Position numbers and translations under genes: made by a program. From Neostapfia colusana (lineage: Eukaryota; Streptophyta; Magnoliopsida; Poales; Poaceae), in assembly GCA_030760725.1 (NCBI GenBank), contig JASWHV010000016.1, forward strand, positions 46,821,227 through 46,885,226: a DNA stretch of 64,000 nt. Reading direction: 5' to 3'. Below, in pieces: positions 10,556 through 21,264 of this stretch. Under the pieces are notes generated by a model, which did no database searches, was not told the DNA's origin, and saw only the letters and a list, made by a program, of their open reading frames with translations. The stretch's first letter is position 1, and every line of letters begins with the position of its first letter.

Positions 10556-10812
10556 GTTTGGGGTGTGACGTGAGTTGTGGGAGCCATGGGCACTTGTCCA
10601 TAACCTCGTCTTTATGATTGCATTTGCTTTTGTGTGTGAAACCTTATGAATCAATAGTTGCATTTGTTTTTGTATGAGACATGGTGCCTAAGAGTCTATG
10701 CGAGATTTTCAGAAATTGTCTAAATTTTAATGTCTCAAAAGTTTAAGTTTATACAAGCAATGTGGGAAATTAATGCGTAATGATTAAGTTGACATTTGAT
10801 TAATCATAATAG

Positions 10813-13800
10813 ATGGCCGGAAGAGGAAGAGGTCGTGGTGCCAACCCCAACAACAACAACAACAACAATGAGGCTGCCAATCCTCACCTTCCTGGATGGC
10901 AAGGCAGGGGTGGTCGCCGAGGAGGAGTTGATCCTATCTACCAAATGATCGACAATCAAAATCAGCTCATCCAGCATTTGACTCAAGTGGTGGCCAACTG
11001 ACATCAAGCTCCACCCCCACAGGTTGTACCACGTCAACCAAGGTTGAGTGAGTTTCTGGGAACTCAACCCCCAAAGTTTGCAAGTGCTGCTGAACCTCTG
11101 GAGGCGGATGATTGGCTCAAGACCATTGAGAACAAGATGAGGATAATACAATGACAAGGATATGAGAGGATGCCGTTTGCCTCTCATCAATTGCATGGAC
11201 CCGCTGCTGATTGGTGGACCGCTTACGTGGCAGCCCATCACGACCCCGAGAACATAACTTGGGAAGAGTTCAAGCGCAGTTTCCGAAACCACTACATACC
11301 AACGGGAGAACTCAAGAACAAGAGGAAGGAGTTTTTGGGACTGCAGCGGGGCAACATGACAGTGAGGGAGTACCTCAAAAAGTTCACCCAACTGTCCCGT
11401 TATGCAGCACGGGACATTGAAACTGATGAGCAGAAACAAGATTGTTTTATGGAGGGACTCACCATGGAAATGCAATGTGCCATGTCCTCCAACGAATATG
11501 AAAGTTTCTAAAAGATGGTGGACAGGGCGTTCATAGTGGAGAGGAAGATGAAGGACTTGGAGAATGAACACAAGAGGAAGGCGGGATGGTCACATCAAGC
11601 GTCAAGCAGCAACACACGCCCACGTCTTATGCAGCAACCTGCAGGGCGGATGAGTCGTGCTGTTGTACCCTACAAAGCACCGAGAGGGTACAACCCGAAC
11701 TTCAGGCCTCCATCAGTACCAGTACAGCCGCAACGTCAGTTTGTGCAGCAGCCACGCCCAACTTATCAACCTCGATCAGCAGGACAAGGGTCACAGAAAC
11801 CACCCCAAGACAACAATGGCTGGGCACCTAAAGTTGGGGTGCAATGCTTCAACTGTGGTAAAGTGGGGCACTACGCTCACAAGTGCCCGAAAAAGAAGCC
11901 AATGCAGCCACAACAGCAGAACATGATGTGGGGACGGGTGAACCACGTGACCATGGAGGAAGCGCAAGAGGCACCTGACGTGGTGATTGGTAAGTTCCCT
12001 GCAAGTTCACACATTGCAACCATATTGTTCGATTCTGGTGCTACCCACTCGTTCATTGCTCAAGTATTTGTTAAGAAGCATGATATAGCAACAACACAAA
12101 TGAATCATATATTAGCAGTGAACTCTCCAATGGGAGAAATAAAGACAAGACAAGTGTGTCCCAAAGTGAATCTAGACATTAATGGGGTAGTATTTACTGC
12201 AAACCTCATAGTGATAAACTCACAAGGAATAGATATTATATTGGGTATGGATTGGTTGACGAAGCATAAGGGCATTATCCATTCCTCGACTAGAACGGTG
12301 GAACTAACCCACACTAGTGGCATAAAAGTGAAGTTCATAGCCGTACAAGAACCTAAGAGGGACTTTAAACTCAATCAAGTGGAAGTGGAAGAGATAAGGG
12401 TTATCAAGGAATATCCGGACGTTTTTCTTGAGGAGTTGCCAGGTATGCCCCCAGATCGTGAAGTGGAATTCGCAATTGAACTAGTGCCTGGAACAGCCCC
12501 TATATACTAGAGGCCTTACCGGATGGACTCTAAACAACTGCAAGATCTCAAAGAACATATACGAGAATTGACAGAGAAGGGGTATATTCGTCCTAGTTCC
12601 TCGCAATGGGGAGCTCTAGTGATATTTGTGCCCAAGAAGGACGAAACCCAAAGGCTATGCGTAGGCTACCGTGCGTTGAATGAGGTAACCATCAAGAACA
12701 AGTACCCATTACCCCGCATTGAAGACCTATTTGATCAGTTGAGGGGAGCTTGTGTATTCTCAAAAATTGATCTCAGGTCGGGATATCACCAACTAAAGAA
12801 AAGACCAACCGACATTCCCAAGACGGCTTTCGTATCTCGGTACGGGCTGTATGAGTACACCGTCATGCCGTTCGGGCTAACTAATGCCCCGACGTACTTC
12901 ATGTATCTCATGAACAAGGTATTCATGGAGTATTTGGACAAATTTGTGGTGGTTTTCATTGATGACATTCTCATCATCTCCAAAGATGAAGAACACGAGA
13001 AGCATCTAAGACTGGTGTTGCAGAAGTTGAGAGAACAACTATATGCCAAGCTAAGCAAATGTGAGTTTTGGCTGAAGAGAGTTCCCTTCTTAGGACATAT
13101 AATCTATGAAGGAGGAATCTCCGTGGATCCTGCCAAGGTCGTGGATGTGCAGAAGTGGAAGACCCCTGAAAATGTCGGGGAGATCCGAAGCTTCTTACGA
13201 TTGGCTGGATACTATCGACGATTCATTGAGGGCTTCTCCAAGATCTCAAGACCCCTCACCAAATTGTTAGAGAAGGGAATCACATTCACATGGACACCTG
13301 AGTGTGAGGCAAGTTTCCAAGAGCTGAGGAAAAGATTGACAACAGCCCCAGTGCTAGTTATGCCAGACATGCAGAAGAATTTTTCGGTATATTGTGATGC
13401 TTCTGGACATGGGTTGCGATGTGTTCTCATGCAAGAGGGGCATGTCGTTGCCTATGCGTCCTAGCAGCTTCAAAAACACGAGAAGAACTATCCTACACAT
13501 GACCTAGAGCTAGCCATAGTGGTCCACGCATTGAAGCTTTGGAGGCATTACTTGATGGGAAAGAGGACAGAGATATACACAGATCATAAGAGCTTAAAGT
13601 ACATTTTCACACAGCCAGACCTCAACCTCAGATAAAGGAGATGGTTAGAGCTAATCAACGACTTTGATGTGGGTATCAACTATCATCCTGGGAAAGCGAA
13701 CATCGTGGCAGATGCTTTAAGCCGGAAGGTGCATATCAACACGTTGAGCTTAGATGACATGCCCACGGAATTGAAGGAGGAAATTTCAAAACTCAATCTA

Positions 13801-14512
13801 TGTCTGGTGAATAGTGCGGAGGCCATCGCCATGGAAGTGGACTAAACATTGGAGCAAGACAGACGCAACGGTCAGAAGAATGATGAGAAAATACAAAAAT
13901 CAGAGAACTCATCAAAGAAAATAAAGCGCCTGGGTTTAGAGAAGATGAACAAGGACGGTGTGGCATGGGAAAAGAATCTGTGTGCCTGAGGTAAAGGAGA
14001 TCCGTGAGCTAATTCTGAGGGAGGCTCATGATTCCGACTACTCCATCCATCATGGGAGTACGAAGATGTATCATGACCTCAAGAGCAGATATTGGTGGTA
14101 TGGCATAAAGCGAGATGTCACGGAATATGTTGCCCTATGTGACACATGTCAGTTGGTGAAAGCGGAACACCAACGACCCACGGAACTGTTGCCACTCAAA
14201 GTGCCCGAATGGAAATGGGAAGAAATAGGTATGGACTTCATAGTGGGACTGCCTAGGACCCAATCAGGATATGATTTGATATGGGTCATAATCAGACTGA
14301 CTAAGGTAGCTCATTTCATCCCCGTGAAAGAAAGTTACAGCGGATCCAAATTGGCAGGATTGTACATGTCAAGAATCGTGTGTTTTCATGGAGTGCCGAA
14401 AAAGATAGTGTCAGATCGAGGAACACAGTTCACCTCAAGGTTTTGGCATAAGTTACATGAGACCATGGGGAGTCATTTGAATTTTAGTTCTGCGTACCAT
14501 CCACAGACCGAC
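10813..14512 (+). pseudogene. gag-pol: gag-pol, left arm (gag, protease, RT, RNase H, start of integrase), many stops
   Basis: Frame 1 from ATG 10813 holds gag (ASHQLHGPAADWW), a CCHC knuckle (CFNCGKVGHYAHKC), protease (ILFDSGATHSFI), RT (VVVFIDDILIIS) and RNase H (FSVYCDASGHG). Stops lie at 10999-11001, 11152-11154, 11509-11511, 12508-12510, 13462-13464, 13633-13635 and 13843-13845. Frame changes between about 13890 and 13955 move integrase into another frame (to 14512). TekB then interrupts the integrase catalytic domain between the HPQTD block and the GQTER block. The ATG follows ATAATAG directly. The gene order is typical of Ty3/gypsy; the copy is clearly dead. Confidence 0.9.
14508..14512. 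repeat. Target-site duplication CCGAC, left copy
   Basis: CCGAC before TekB recurs at 29938-29942 after it. The host integrase frame resumes there. Confidence 0.95.
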
Positions 14513-15152
14513 TGTAAGGGCCTCAGTTTTTGACACTCATTTGCAGTGTTCATCACCACACCACACACCTCATTTGAGGAAGAATGATGAACACAAATAA
14601 AGAGCAAGTAACAATTATCAACATGCTCATTAGGGAACAAACTCACACATTGCAAAAGTGGTACTTCCCACATGTGATATAGAGGGGCTGGACATATGAA
14701 AACTCCTACACTTTACTAAGGATGTCCATGCCAAGTTCCACCCAAATTCAAAACCTTTTTGAGGTCATTTTGGGTATAGTTAGGAAGAGGGCAGTTTGAA
14801 ACCATATTCAAATTCAAACTGTTTTCACCCACTGAATTTAAAAGTGGAAGGCATATTCTTGCTCAGCACATTTTTGTGAGCTCACACACCAATTTTCACT
14901 CCATTTGGAGTTGATCTTGACATGAGCTAAGGGGGAGAAATTCAAACTTTATTTGAATTTCAAACTGCACTTGTGCTGAAATTCATTCAAACCAAACCTC
15001 ATTTGAACTTTGATCAAATCAAATGGCTCTTGGGTGAATAATTTGAATTGCCAAGGGTAGAATAGGGTTCACTGTTTACCACAGCTGTTAGGAATAAATT
15101 TCAGAGGTTAAAAGAGAAGTGGGACCCACATGTCAGCCTCTGCCTCAAAGCA

Positions 15153-15180
15153 AACCGACTGAACCACAGTTCAGTCGGTT
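15153..15180. other. Perfect 12-bp inverted repeat with CACA loop
   Basis: AACCGACTGAAC and GTTCAGTCGGTT flank CACA, about 90 bp before the TATA-like site. It is conserved exactly in the 3' LTR at 26530-26557. It could be a paired protein-binding site in U3. Confidence 0.7.
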
Positions 15181-15268
15181 CCCGGCAGCTGTGCGCGCGC
15201 GCCACCGAAGGGGGCAGCCGGCGCCAGCTCCTGCTGCGTGCCCCAAGCCGGAGACCAGCCGGCCGGGC

Positions 15269-15276
15269 TATTTATT
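15269..15276 (+). promoter_or_regulatory. TATA-like element of the TekB LTR
   Basis: TATTTATT after a GC-rich stretch, followed by CT-rich sequence, in the position expected for the core promoter. It is weaker than the sites in other LTRs here. Confidence 0.4.
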
Positions 15277-17067
15277 CCCTCCCCGGCGTGCTTCAGTCAC
15301 CATTTCCCCGAGCTACCGGCGTGCGCGACTGCTTTTCCCACTGCCATCACTAGCGCTCGAGTTCCTGCTTGATCAAGCCGATCGCAGCTCCCTCTTTCCA
15401 TTTCAAGGTCCCAGCAAGGTACTAGCAACCATCCTCCATCCTTCCCATTGATAGAAATCGATTGAAACCGAGTGATATCGGCTGTGCCGAAAGATCAAAC
15501 TCGGAACTGGAAACCGCCGCACCTCGGGCTCTCGTGGACAGCCCAACCTGGGCGTTGTTACGCCCGAGCCAAGGCACCCTTGGACGCGCAAGTGATCGGT
15601 GCTGCTCACCCCCGAGCCACAGCTCGAGTGGTTGCTCACCGGCGGCGAATTTCCACTTTTCCCCTTTCTGTGTGCAGAACGACCTTCGGGTACGATTCTG
15701 TTTAATTCGTGCTCTAGAAAGGATTAGAGGGCCTCAGGCCACTCCCACACGAACTAGACACGGTGACGCACAAGTTGCCTTCACAACTCTGGGCCGGAGA
15801 ACTTCTGTGCCCGGCGTAATTCAAGGTCTACTAATGGCGGAACGCACGGGGGGGTATCGGGCGCACGGTGAGGACCTATTTCGGGCCTTCCCCGGGCTGC
15901 CCCGAGTTCATGTCGACCCTCTCTGAGGTCCACTGATGCTCCCCGACCGGTTTCCCAAGTAGCTGAGGCACTAGGAGCATCAGCCGACATGGCCGAAGTC
16001 GTTCCGATATGGCGGCTCGTCGCCGACCATGCTCCGGCCGTTGTCATGAGCAGCTGACCCTCGGATCATGTTCCCCAAGTAAAAGTAGGCAGGGGCGGCC
16101 AGAATCAAGAAGTTTGGAGCGGTACAGCAGCCAGCGGCGAGCTCTCCGGCGAGGTCCCTCGGCGGCGGGGCGCGGGTGTCGCGAGGTTGAAGAAGGGGGT
16201 GGACCCCAGCTGTCAGCGGCCGATATTTTGAATCGGGATCCGGCTGTGGCCGGGATCGGGTGTGCTGGCGCGCAAAAGCCTTGTGGGCCGCGGTGTGCTA
16301 TCGCTTCGGCGTGCGACGCGTGTCCCCTGGGCCCACGCGCGAGTTTAAACTTTTCCCCGATTTTCAGATTTCCTTCAAACTTCAAATCCTTATAACTTTG
16401 GCTAGAAAGCTCCAAATTGAGTGAACCAAATTTTGCTGGATTCAGCTCTCTGAGTACTTTCCAGAAAATCAAGTGTCACTTCATGAAATTCCTTAATTCT
16501 CCAGAATTAATTCCTCAAAGTTTAAACTGTTAGGAATTTTAACTGGAGAATCCTTTGGAGGAAAATCCTGAAATTTTGCTGAGATGTTCACCAAAATATC
16601 CTTGAACTACCATAAAAATTTCAGATCCATTTGAGCTCATTTAGTCCACCTAATGGTGTGATTAGTAAAACTGTTCCAGAGAAAATAGAAAATGTTCAGA
16701 AACATTTTCAGGATTTTCTCTGAAATTGTTTAGCTCATATCATTAGTTAGAGACTTCCAAATTAAGTGAGACCAACTCCATTAGGACCCTCTGAAAATCT
16801 AGTTTTCAGAAAGTCATAGTTTGTCTCATGAAAATCCCTAGAACACCCTAAGGGTTCCAATTAAGGTCAAGGACATAATTATTTGTGGAGGGCTCAAATG
16901 AGCTTTGCTGCAACTAAAACTTGACCAAGTCTTTGTTTAGGTTGTAACCAAGCCACAGTAAAAGTTTCACAGTCATTAGGTCTGTCTAGTAAGGGTTATA
17001 GGCTTCACAACTTCAAAGTTAATACAAAGGCCTCTAAATTAATACATACATTGTTCTTATCATGTAG

Positions 17068-18330
17068 TCGCTAAGGTCGAGGAGGAACCCGAAGTCCTAG
17101 ACTTCGTTACTCCGGAGGAACAGCTAGCCTACGACCAAGAGCAGCAAGGCAAGCCCCGGTTTGCATTAACCTTTTTTTACAAATTTTTATTGTTTTGAGC
17201 ACATACTTGTTTCCCTTTGTTCGTTGCATTAGAGTCTTGATTGGAAACCCAACTGCACAGCCAAGAAAACCATGGGTTGGGTTTAGGATTGAAAACCTCG
17301 TTAGCCACTGCATCGCTAGAATAGAGTAGGATTCGGTACAAGTCGAGTAGTTGGAACTACTCGCGAGAATAGGCTAGAGGCACATTGCTCGGGTAGAGAT
17401 AGCACATGAAACACATGGCAAGAAAATGAGACCAAGCGGAGAGTAAGAGCGGCAGGACTTTGGGGCCTGTGTGCTGTAGCTCCGCTTGTGTCGATTGAGG
17501 ACCGAGCCGTGTGCGGGCCTGTTGAACAAGCTAGAACAGTACCGAAGACCTACCGGCTATATGGGAACCGGGAAACTGATGTAACTCGGGTAGCTGGGTG
17601 TTGAGGCATTGCCCGTCGTTCAGAGGGTAGGTTGAGAGCTCGAGGTGTAAATCAGCTGGCGGCACGGAGATGCGCGTGCAGGGACCTCTTGCTCGGGACG
17701 ATGGGACCGGTTCAATATTTGGCTAACGGGTGAAAGGTAGTCGCGTACGGCGTCCGTGATGGTTGTTGTAGGCAACATCGAGTACGGGCGTACGTGACGG
17801 GTTGTTCGGGTAACCCTGCAGGTGTAAATCGATTATAATCGCCGTCCCTCGCGGTCAGTGAGTACCACTTGTTCACTGTACCGTGACGTAGAAAGAATAG
17901 GCTAGTTACATGTTAAAATGTTGCTGATTGAAAGCTGGACATTGATTGTTAATGATATGCTGTAGCTTAGTGCTAACTAAAGTTCTTTTCAACTTTGGGC
18001 AAAGTACATGAGAGAAATGCGTTTCTTGTTTGATTGCGGCTCTCTCATGTGCCTTAGCATAAAGTTCTCCACAACCTGCTGCTAAAACTTGAAAGTAAGG
18101 TTCTACTAATTAGGCGAGTCCTTGCAAATGATTTTTACCTCATGCAACCCATCACCCTCATGTAGAAGTTCCATGTTTAGGTGAGACGGGTCAGACTTGC
18201 TGAGCCTTCGTGCTCACTGCTTGTGTTTGAAGCTTTTGCAGGGTTCTATGAGGAAGGGACTCCCGAAGAGGAGACGGAACCCCAGGAGGGGAACCCCGTC
18301 GAGTGGGAGTCGTGCACGCCGCAGAGTTAG
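17068..18330 (+). CDS. Candidate acidic LTR mini-gene exons, TekB 5' LTR
   Basis: Exon 1 (17068-17148, 81 nt) follows CATGTAG and ends AAG|GCAAGC. It reads as acidic sequence (KVEEEPEVLDFVTPEEQ). Exon 2 (18242-18330) follows GCTTTTGCAG and reads YEEGTPEEETEPQEG..., ending in TAG. The phase (break after codon position 1) is the same as in TekA and TekE. An upstream exon is not resolved; a possible one ends at the GTGAGG donor after the G-run at 15848-15854. The shared phase, GC donor and acidity across divergent LTRs are the evidence; coding is inferred. Confidence 0.4.
17815..17854 (+). other. Triple-palindrome module, TekB 5' LTR
   Basis: CCTGCAGG (17815-17822), a 7-nt spacer, CGATTATAATCG (17830-17841), then CCGTCCCTCGCGG (17842-17854), which has a CCG/CGG stem. 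The architecture equals that of TekA and TekE with an unrelated 12-bp core. The second copy is at 29206-29217 in the 3' LTR. Confidence 0.55.
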
Positions 18331-18564
18331 TGTGCGTGTGTGCTAGCAAGGACACGTTCGAGGGCTGAACGTGCACTTGATGCTTAGTCTACGCCCGCGA
18401 GTGTGGACTAAACTTATTTTGATGTAAACATGTTAATAAACTTGTTTATGTAATAAAGCTTCCGCTTCCGCTGTGTACCTTTGACGTGTGTTATACGGTG
18501 CTGTGCAACGCAGCACCCCTCAGCGTGATCCTGGCTCGACAGGACCAGTGGGGTCGTGTCAGCG

Positions 18565-18576
18565 TGGTATCAGAGC
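18565..18576 (+). other. Primer-binding site of TekB
   Basis: TGGTATCAGAGC lies 3 nt after the LTR. It is the exact standard plant complement to the 3' end of initiator tRNA-Met and would start minus-strand cDNA. Confidence 0.92.
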
Positions 18577-20048
18577 TCGCTTGAGGTTTAACACAGTACA
18601 AAGGTCTTCTTTTTCAAAAATCCAGTGAGGAACGAGTTAGTAGCCCGTATAAGGATGTTATTAGTATATAGAAAGTGGCTTATTAACTTATTTGTTATGT
18701 CGGAAAATCGTGCATCTCGGGACGTTCATGTCTTGGGGGGTGCACGTAAGCGCTGTCCACCAGTGCGCACAAGCTGAAGGGTGGAGCCCCACGGGTGGCA
18801 GGTAACCCGATCCGCTTTAGTATCCTCTACGACTCTTCATGTCGTTTGGGGTATTCGAGCAACGTCTGTCCCTGGCGTGCGTGGTGCAACATGGGAGACC
18901 CCGTCACGTGGTCTGAAACGTGAACACGTAACTCAAGGCGTGTTTGGCTTGAGAACATCCGGGCGAGTGATGACGGCCGGATGTACCAACTGTATGGATT
19001 CCGGGCTCGGTGTGCAGCCGAGTCTGATGATTGGTTGAATTTCTGCAGGTAGCCTTACCACGAAACGGTAGACGTGTAGCATCCGTGTGCGAGTGACGAG
19101 TAGTGCCACTAAACTAACGAAGCCGGCTAAGTCCGGTATAGATTTTTCTTTGTGAGGACGTAGTACCGACATGATCTGGTGACGCATCGACGTCACACCC
19201 AACTAAATGAACAACTTCATTTAAAAATTTGAAGGTTTTGATCCAAAGTAGTAAAACTTGATGTAACTCCTTCCCTTGAACAGGATATTCAAAGCTAATA
19301 AGTTTTCAACTTATAGGATGTTAAGGACAGAGCACTCTGTTTTCAGCTAAATCAAGGCTGAAGTTAATCAGAGGTTAGAGGTTGAGTTCTTTCGAGGTTG
19401 GGGTCGTATGATACATTTCTGGGAAGCTTTGGAGGAGCTTTACAACTTTTCTGTTGAGTTCCAGAGGTGTTTCGTCCCTTAACCACTCGAAAAATGCAGT
19501 AGAGTTGAAACTGTCTAGAAAACAGGACGGAGCAAAGACTCTCTGTAAATTAAGCATAACTTCCTGCATAAAAATCCAAAAATAGAAAATGAGGTAGTTC
19601 TGGAAAGATTATGAGATGGGTTACAACTTTGTAACAGAAAGTTTGTCAGATTAGGAACAGAATTAACTGGGATTCTTGGATCAAATCAGTACCTAAGGCA
19701 GGGAGGTGTTGTCCAATTGTTTCCAGAAATTCTGTTAACTTTGACATCTCATAACTTTTGAACCAGAGCAGATCTTAGGCCAACCAAATACTTTCTGGAA
19801 AGCTATCGAAGTTAACTTTAACTTTGATGTTGAGCTCCAGGACTGGTTTTGCTTTTAACCTGGCCTAAATCAGATTGATATGGAAACTGGTCAGGGCTGT
19901 CATGGTAACAGCAGATCAGCAGTCAAATTTGTTTAAAAATTTGAACTATGTTTCCAAGTGTTATGGGTTCAATGACATATCTTATGTTATAACTCAATGG
20001 TTTACTGTTTAAATAAATATTTGACATTTCTCAAATATATTTTTACAG
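18577..20048 (+). other. TekB leader, no gene recognised
   Basis: About 1.5 kb between primer site and ORF1. Short frames of up to 89 codons on either strand show no domain. The end reads ATATTTTTACAG directly before the ORF1 ATG, a good 3' splice-site match, so the leader may be an intron in part. Confidence 0.6.
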
Positions 20049-20993
20049 ATGGCAGCAGATAAACGGTTGGAGAACGGGTGGGTAGTTTCCCACTGTTCTG
20101 ACCGTAGCGGCTACCCGGAAGCATTGTGGCAAATGCTCCAATATTTCGGGTACAATCAGATGCCGCAATACTTCGCTAAGGAAGAAGGCGAAGAGGGGAA
20201 CAAGACGTGGACGATCCATGTCGAGGTTCCTGCAGGGCCTACGCCACCCGGTTGGGTGCCGTTCACCGTCACGGTGAGAGGAAGACAACCGGAAGGGATG
20301 TGGCAAGTGGCAGCCCGTGACACTATGTCACGTTTCTGCCAACTACACGTGCAGGCTATGGAGGGAACTCCATACGCACTCGTTCCGGTGGAGGGACGAG
20401 CTCAGCATGTGTGGGAAGAGAGGTACCTAGAGGCAACAAACCCGAGTTGCCCAAGGTACAACCCCGCGGAGGCAAATCTCAGCCTCCAAATGAGGGCGGG
20501 AAACGCTGTGATGGACAGCCAAGCTGTTCATACGGAGCATCTCGCCACCAAGCTCAAGGAGAGCACAAGCCGTGGAGATCATTTTGAGAGTGCTCACAAT
20601 GCACTCCGCAATGTGCTCCTTCCGACGATCAAGCGACTGAATGAACAACACAATCAGTTGCGTCGTCTGAAGAAGGCAAAGAAGAAGAGCCGTGTTGACA
20701 TTGCGGCGTTGCAAGAGCTGGTGCAGACCCTAACCCAGCAGAATGAGGACCTTGCTCAAGAGCGGGACGACGCTATTGAGGAAGGACAAGGCTGGGAAGA
20801 GGACTACAACCAGGCTATGGACGAGGTGCATGCATTGCAGGACCTCGTGCCCCCGGTATTGGGCGTACCGGTAGTCTTGGGTCTTCCAGCCATGGGAGAA
20901 CCTGGAATGGGAGAAGAGGTGGTAGACCCCGAGCCACCAGCAGAGGTACCGGAGGAGGACGACCCACAGGAGGTCGAGTTCTACTCCGAGTAG
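20049..20993 (+). CDS. TekB ORF1: extra protein upstream of gag, alpha/beta domain plus coiled coil
   Basis: Intact 314-codon frame; ATG placed exactly after TTTTTACAG. Residues about 20-105 read as helix (YPEALWQMLQYFGYN), strand, strand (TWTIHVEVPAG), strand (WVPFTVTVRGRQPEG) and helix (WQVAARDTMSRFCQL). This is the alpha-beta-beta-beta-alpha order of a double-stranded-RNA-binding domain, but the basic Lys cluster of that family's last helix is missing. Residues about 155-270 are charged and heptad-like (RLNEQHNQLRRLKKAKKK; LVQTLTQQNEDLAQERDD), and the C-terminus is Pro- and acid-rich. No signal peptide or membrane segment. Additional ORFs upstream of gag are known in some plant Ty3/gypsy lineages; this one's role is unknown. 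The dsRBD-like fold is inferred from pattern only. Confidence 0.82.
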   Translation: MAADKRLENGWVVSHCSDRSGYPEALWQMLQYFGYNQMPQYFAKEEGEEGNKTWTIHVEVPAGPTPPGWVPFTVTVRGRQPEGMWQVAARDTMSRFCQLHVQAMEGTPYALVPVEGRAQHVWEERYLEATNPSCPRYNPAEANLSLQMRAGNAVMDSQAVHTEHLATKLKESTSRGDHFESAHNALRNVLLPTIKRLNEQHNQLRRLKKAKKKSRVDIAALQELVQTLTQQNEDLAQERDDAIEEGQGWEEDYNQAMDEVHALQDLVPPVLGVPVVLGLPAMGEPGMGEEVVDPEPPAEVPEEDDPQEVEFYSE

Positions 20994-21264
20994 GGGTTAC
21001 GGTTGCCAAGTAGGGCAGCTAGGGTAGCGTAACCCAACTTTTGTAATCGGTGACATGTCGTGTAGACAGTAGCGTATGTATAGGTAGTGACGACATGAGC
21101 ACGACTTCTCGGAGATCCGAGAATAATGTATCTTGTATAAAGTTTATGCTTTATCAATATATGTGAATGTTGTGCAAGTTAATCATGCGTCGCTTCAATA
21201 CTTACTCCTGTTTATGGAATTTTGAGTAAGACATGTGCTAATTGCTGCTGTGTTGAATTTCAGA

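Larger units (their letters stand above)
14513..18561 (+). repeat. 5' LTR of TekB (4049 bp)
   Basis: TGTAAGGGCCTC...TCGTGTCA. AT-rich first 600 bp, then a GC-rich promoter zone with a 12-bp hairpin and a TATA-like site, then an AT-rich intron-like middle, candidate exons, and the palindrome module near the 3' end. The several 60-157-codon open frames in the GC-rich part occur on both strands and lack recognisable domains; I do not call them genes. Confidence 0.95.

Noticed and set aside
15462..15926. 154-codon frame in the TekB LTR, also at 26839-27312
   Set aside because: GC-rich stretch open on both strands, no domain, and the two copies differ in frame at a G-run; only a possible exon end within it is noted as a weak finding.
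20427..20714. 95-codon minus-strand frame inside TekB ORF1
   Set aside because: Shadow of the coiled-coil codons; no start context or domain.
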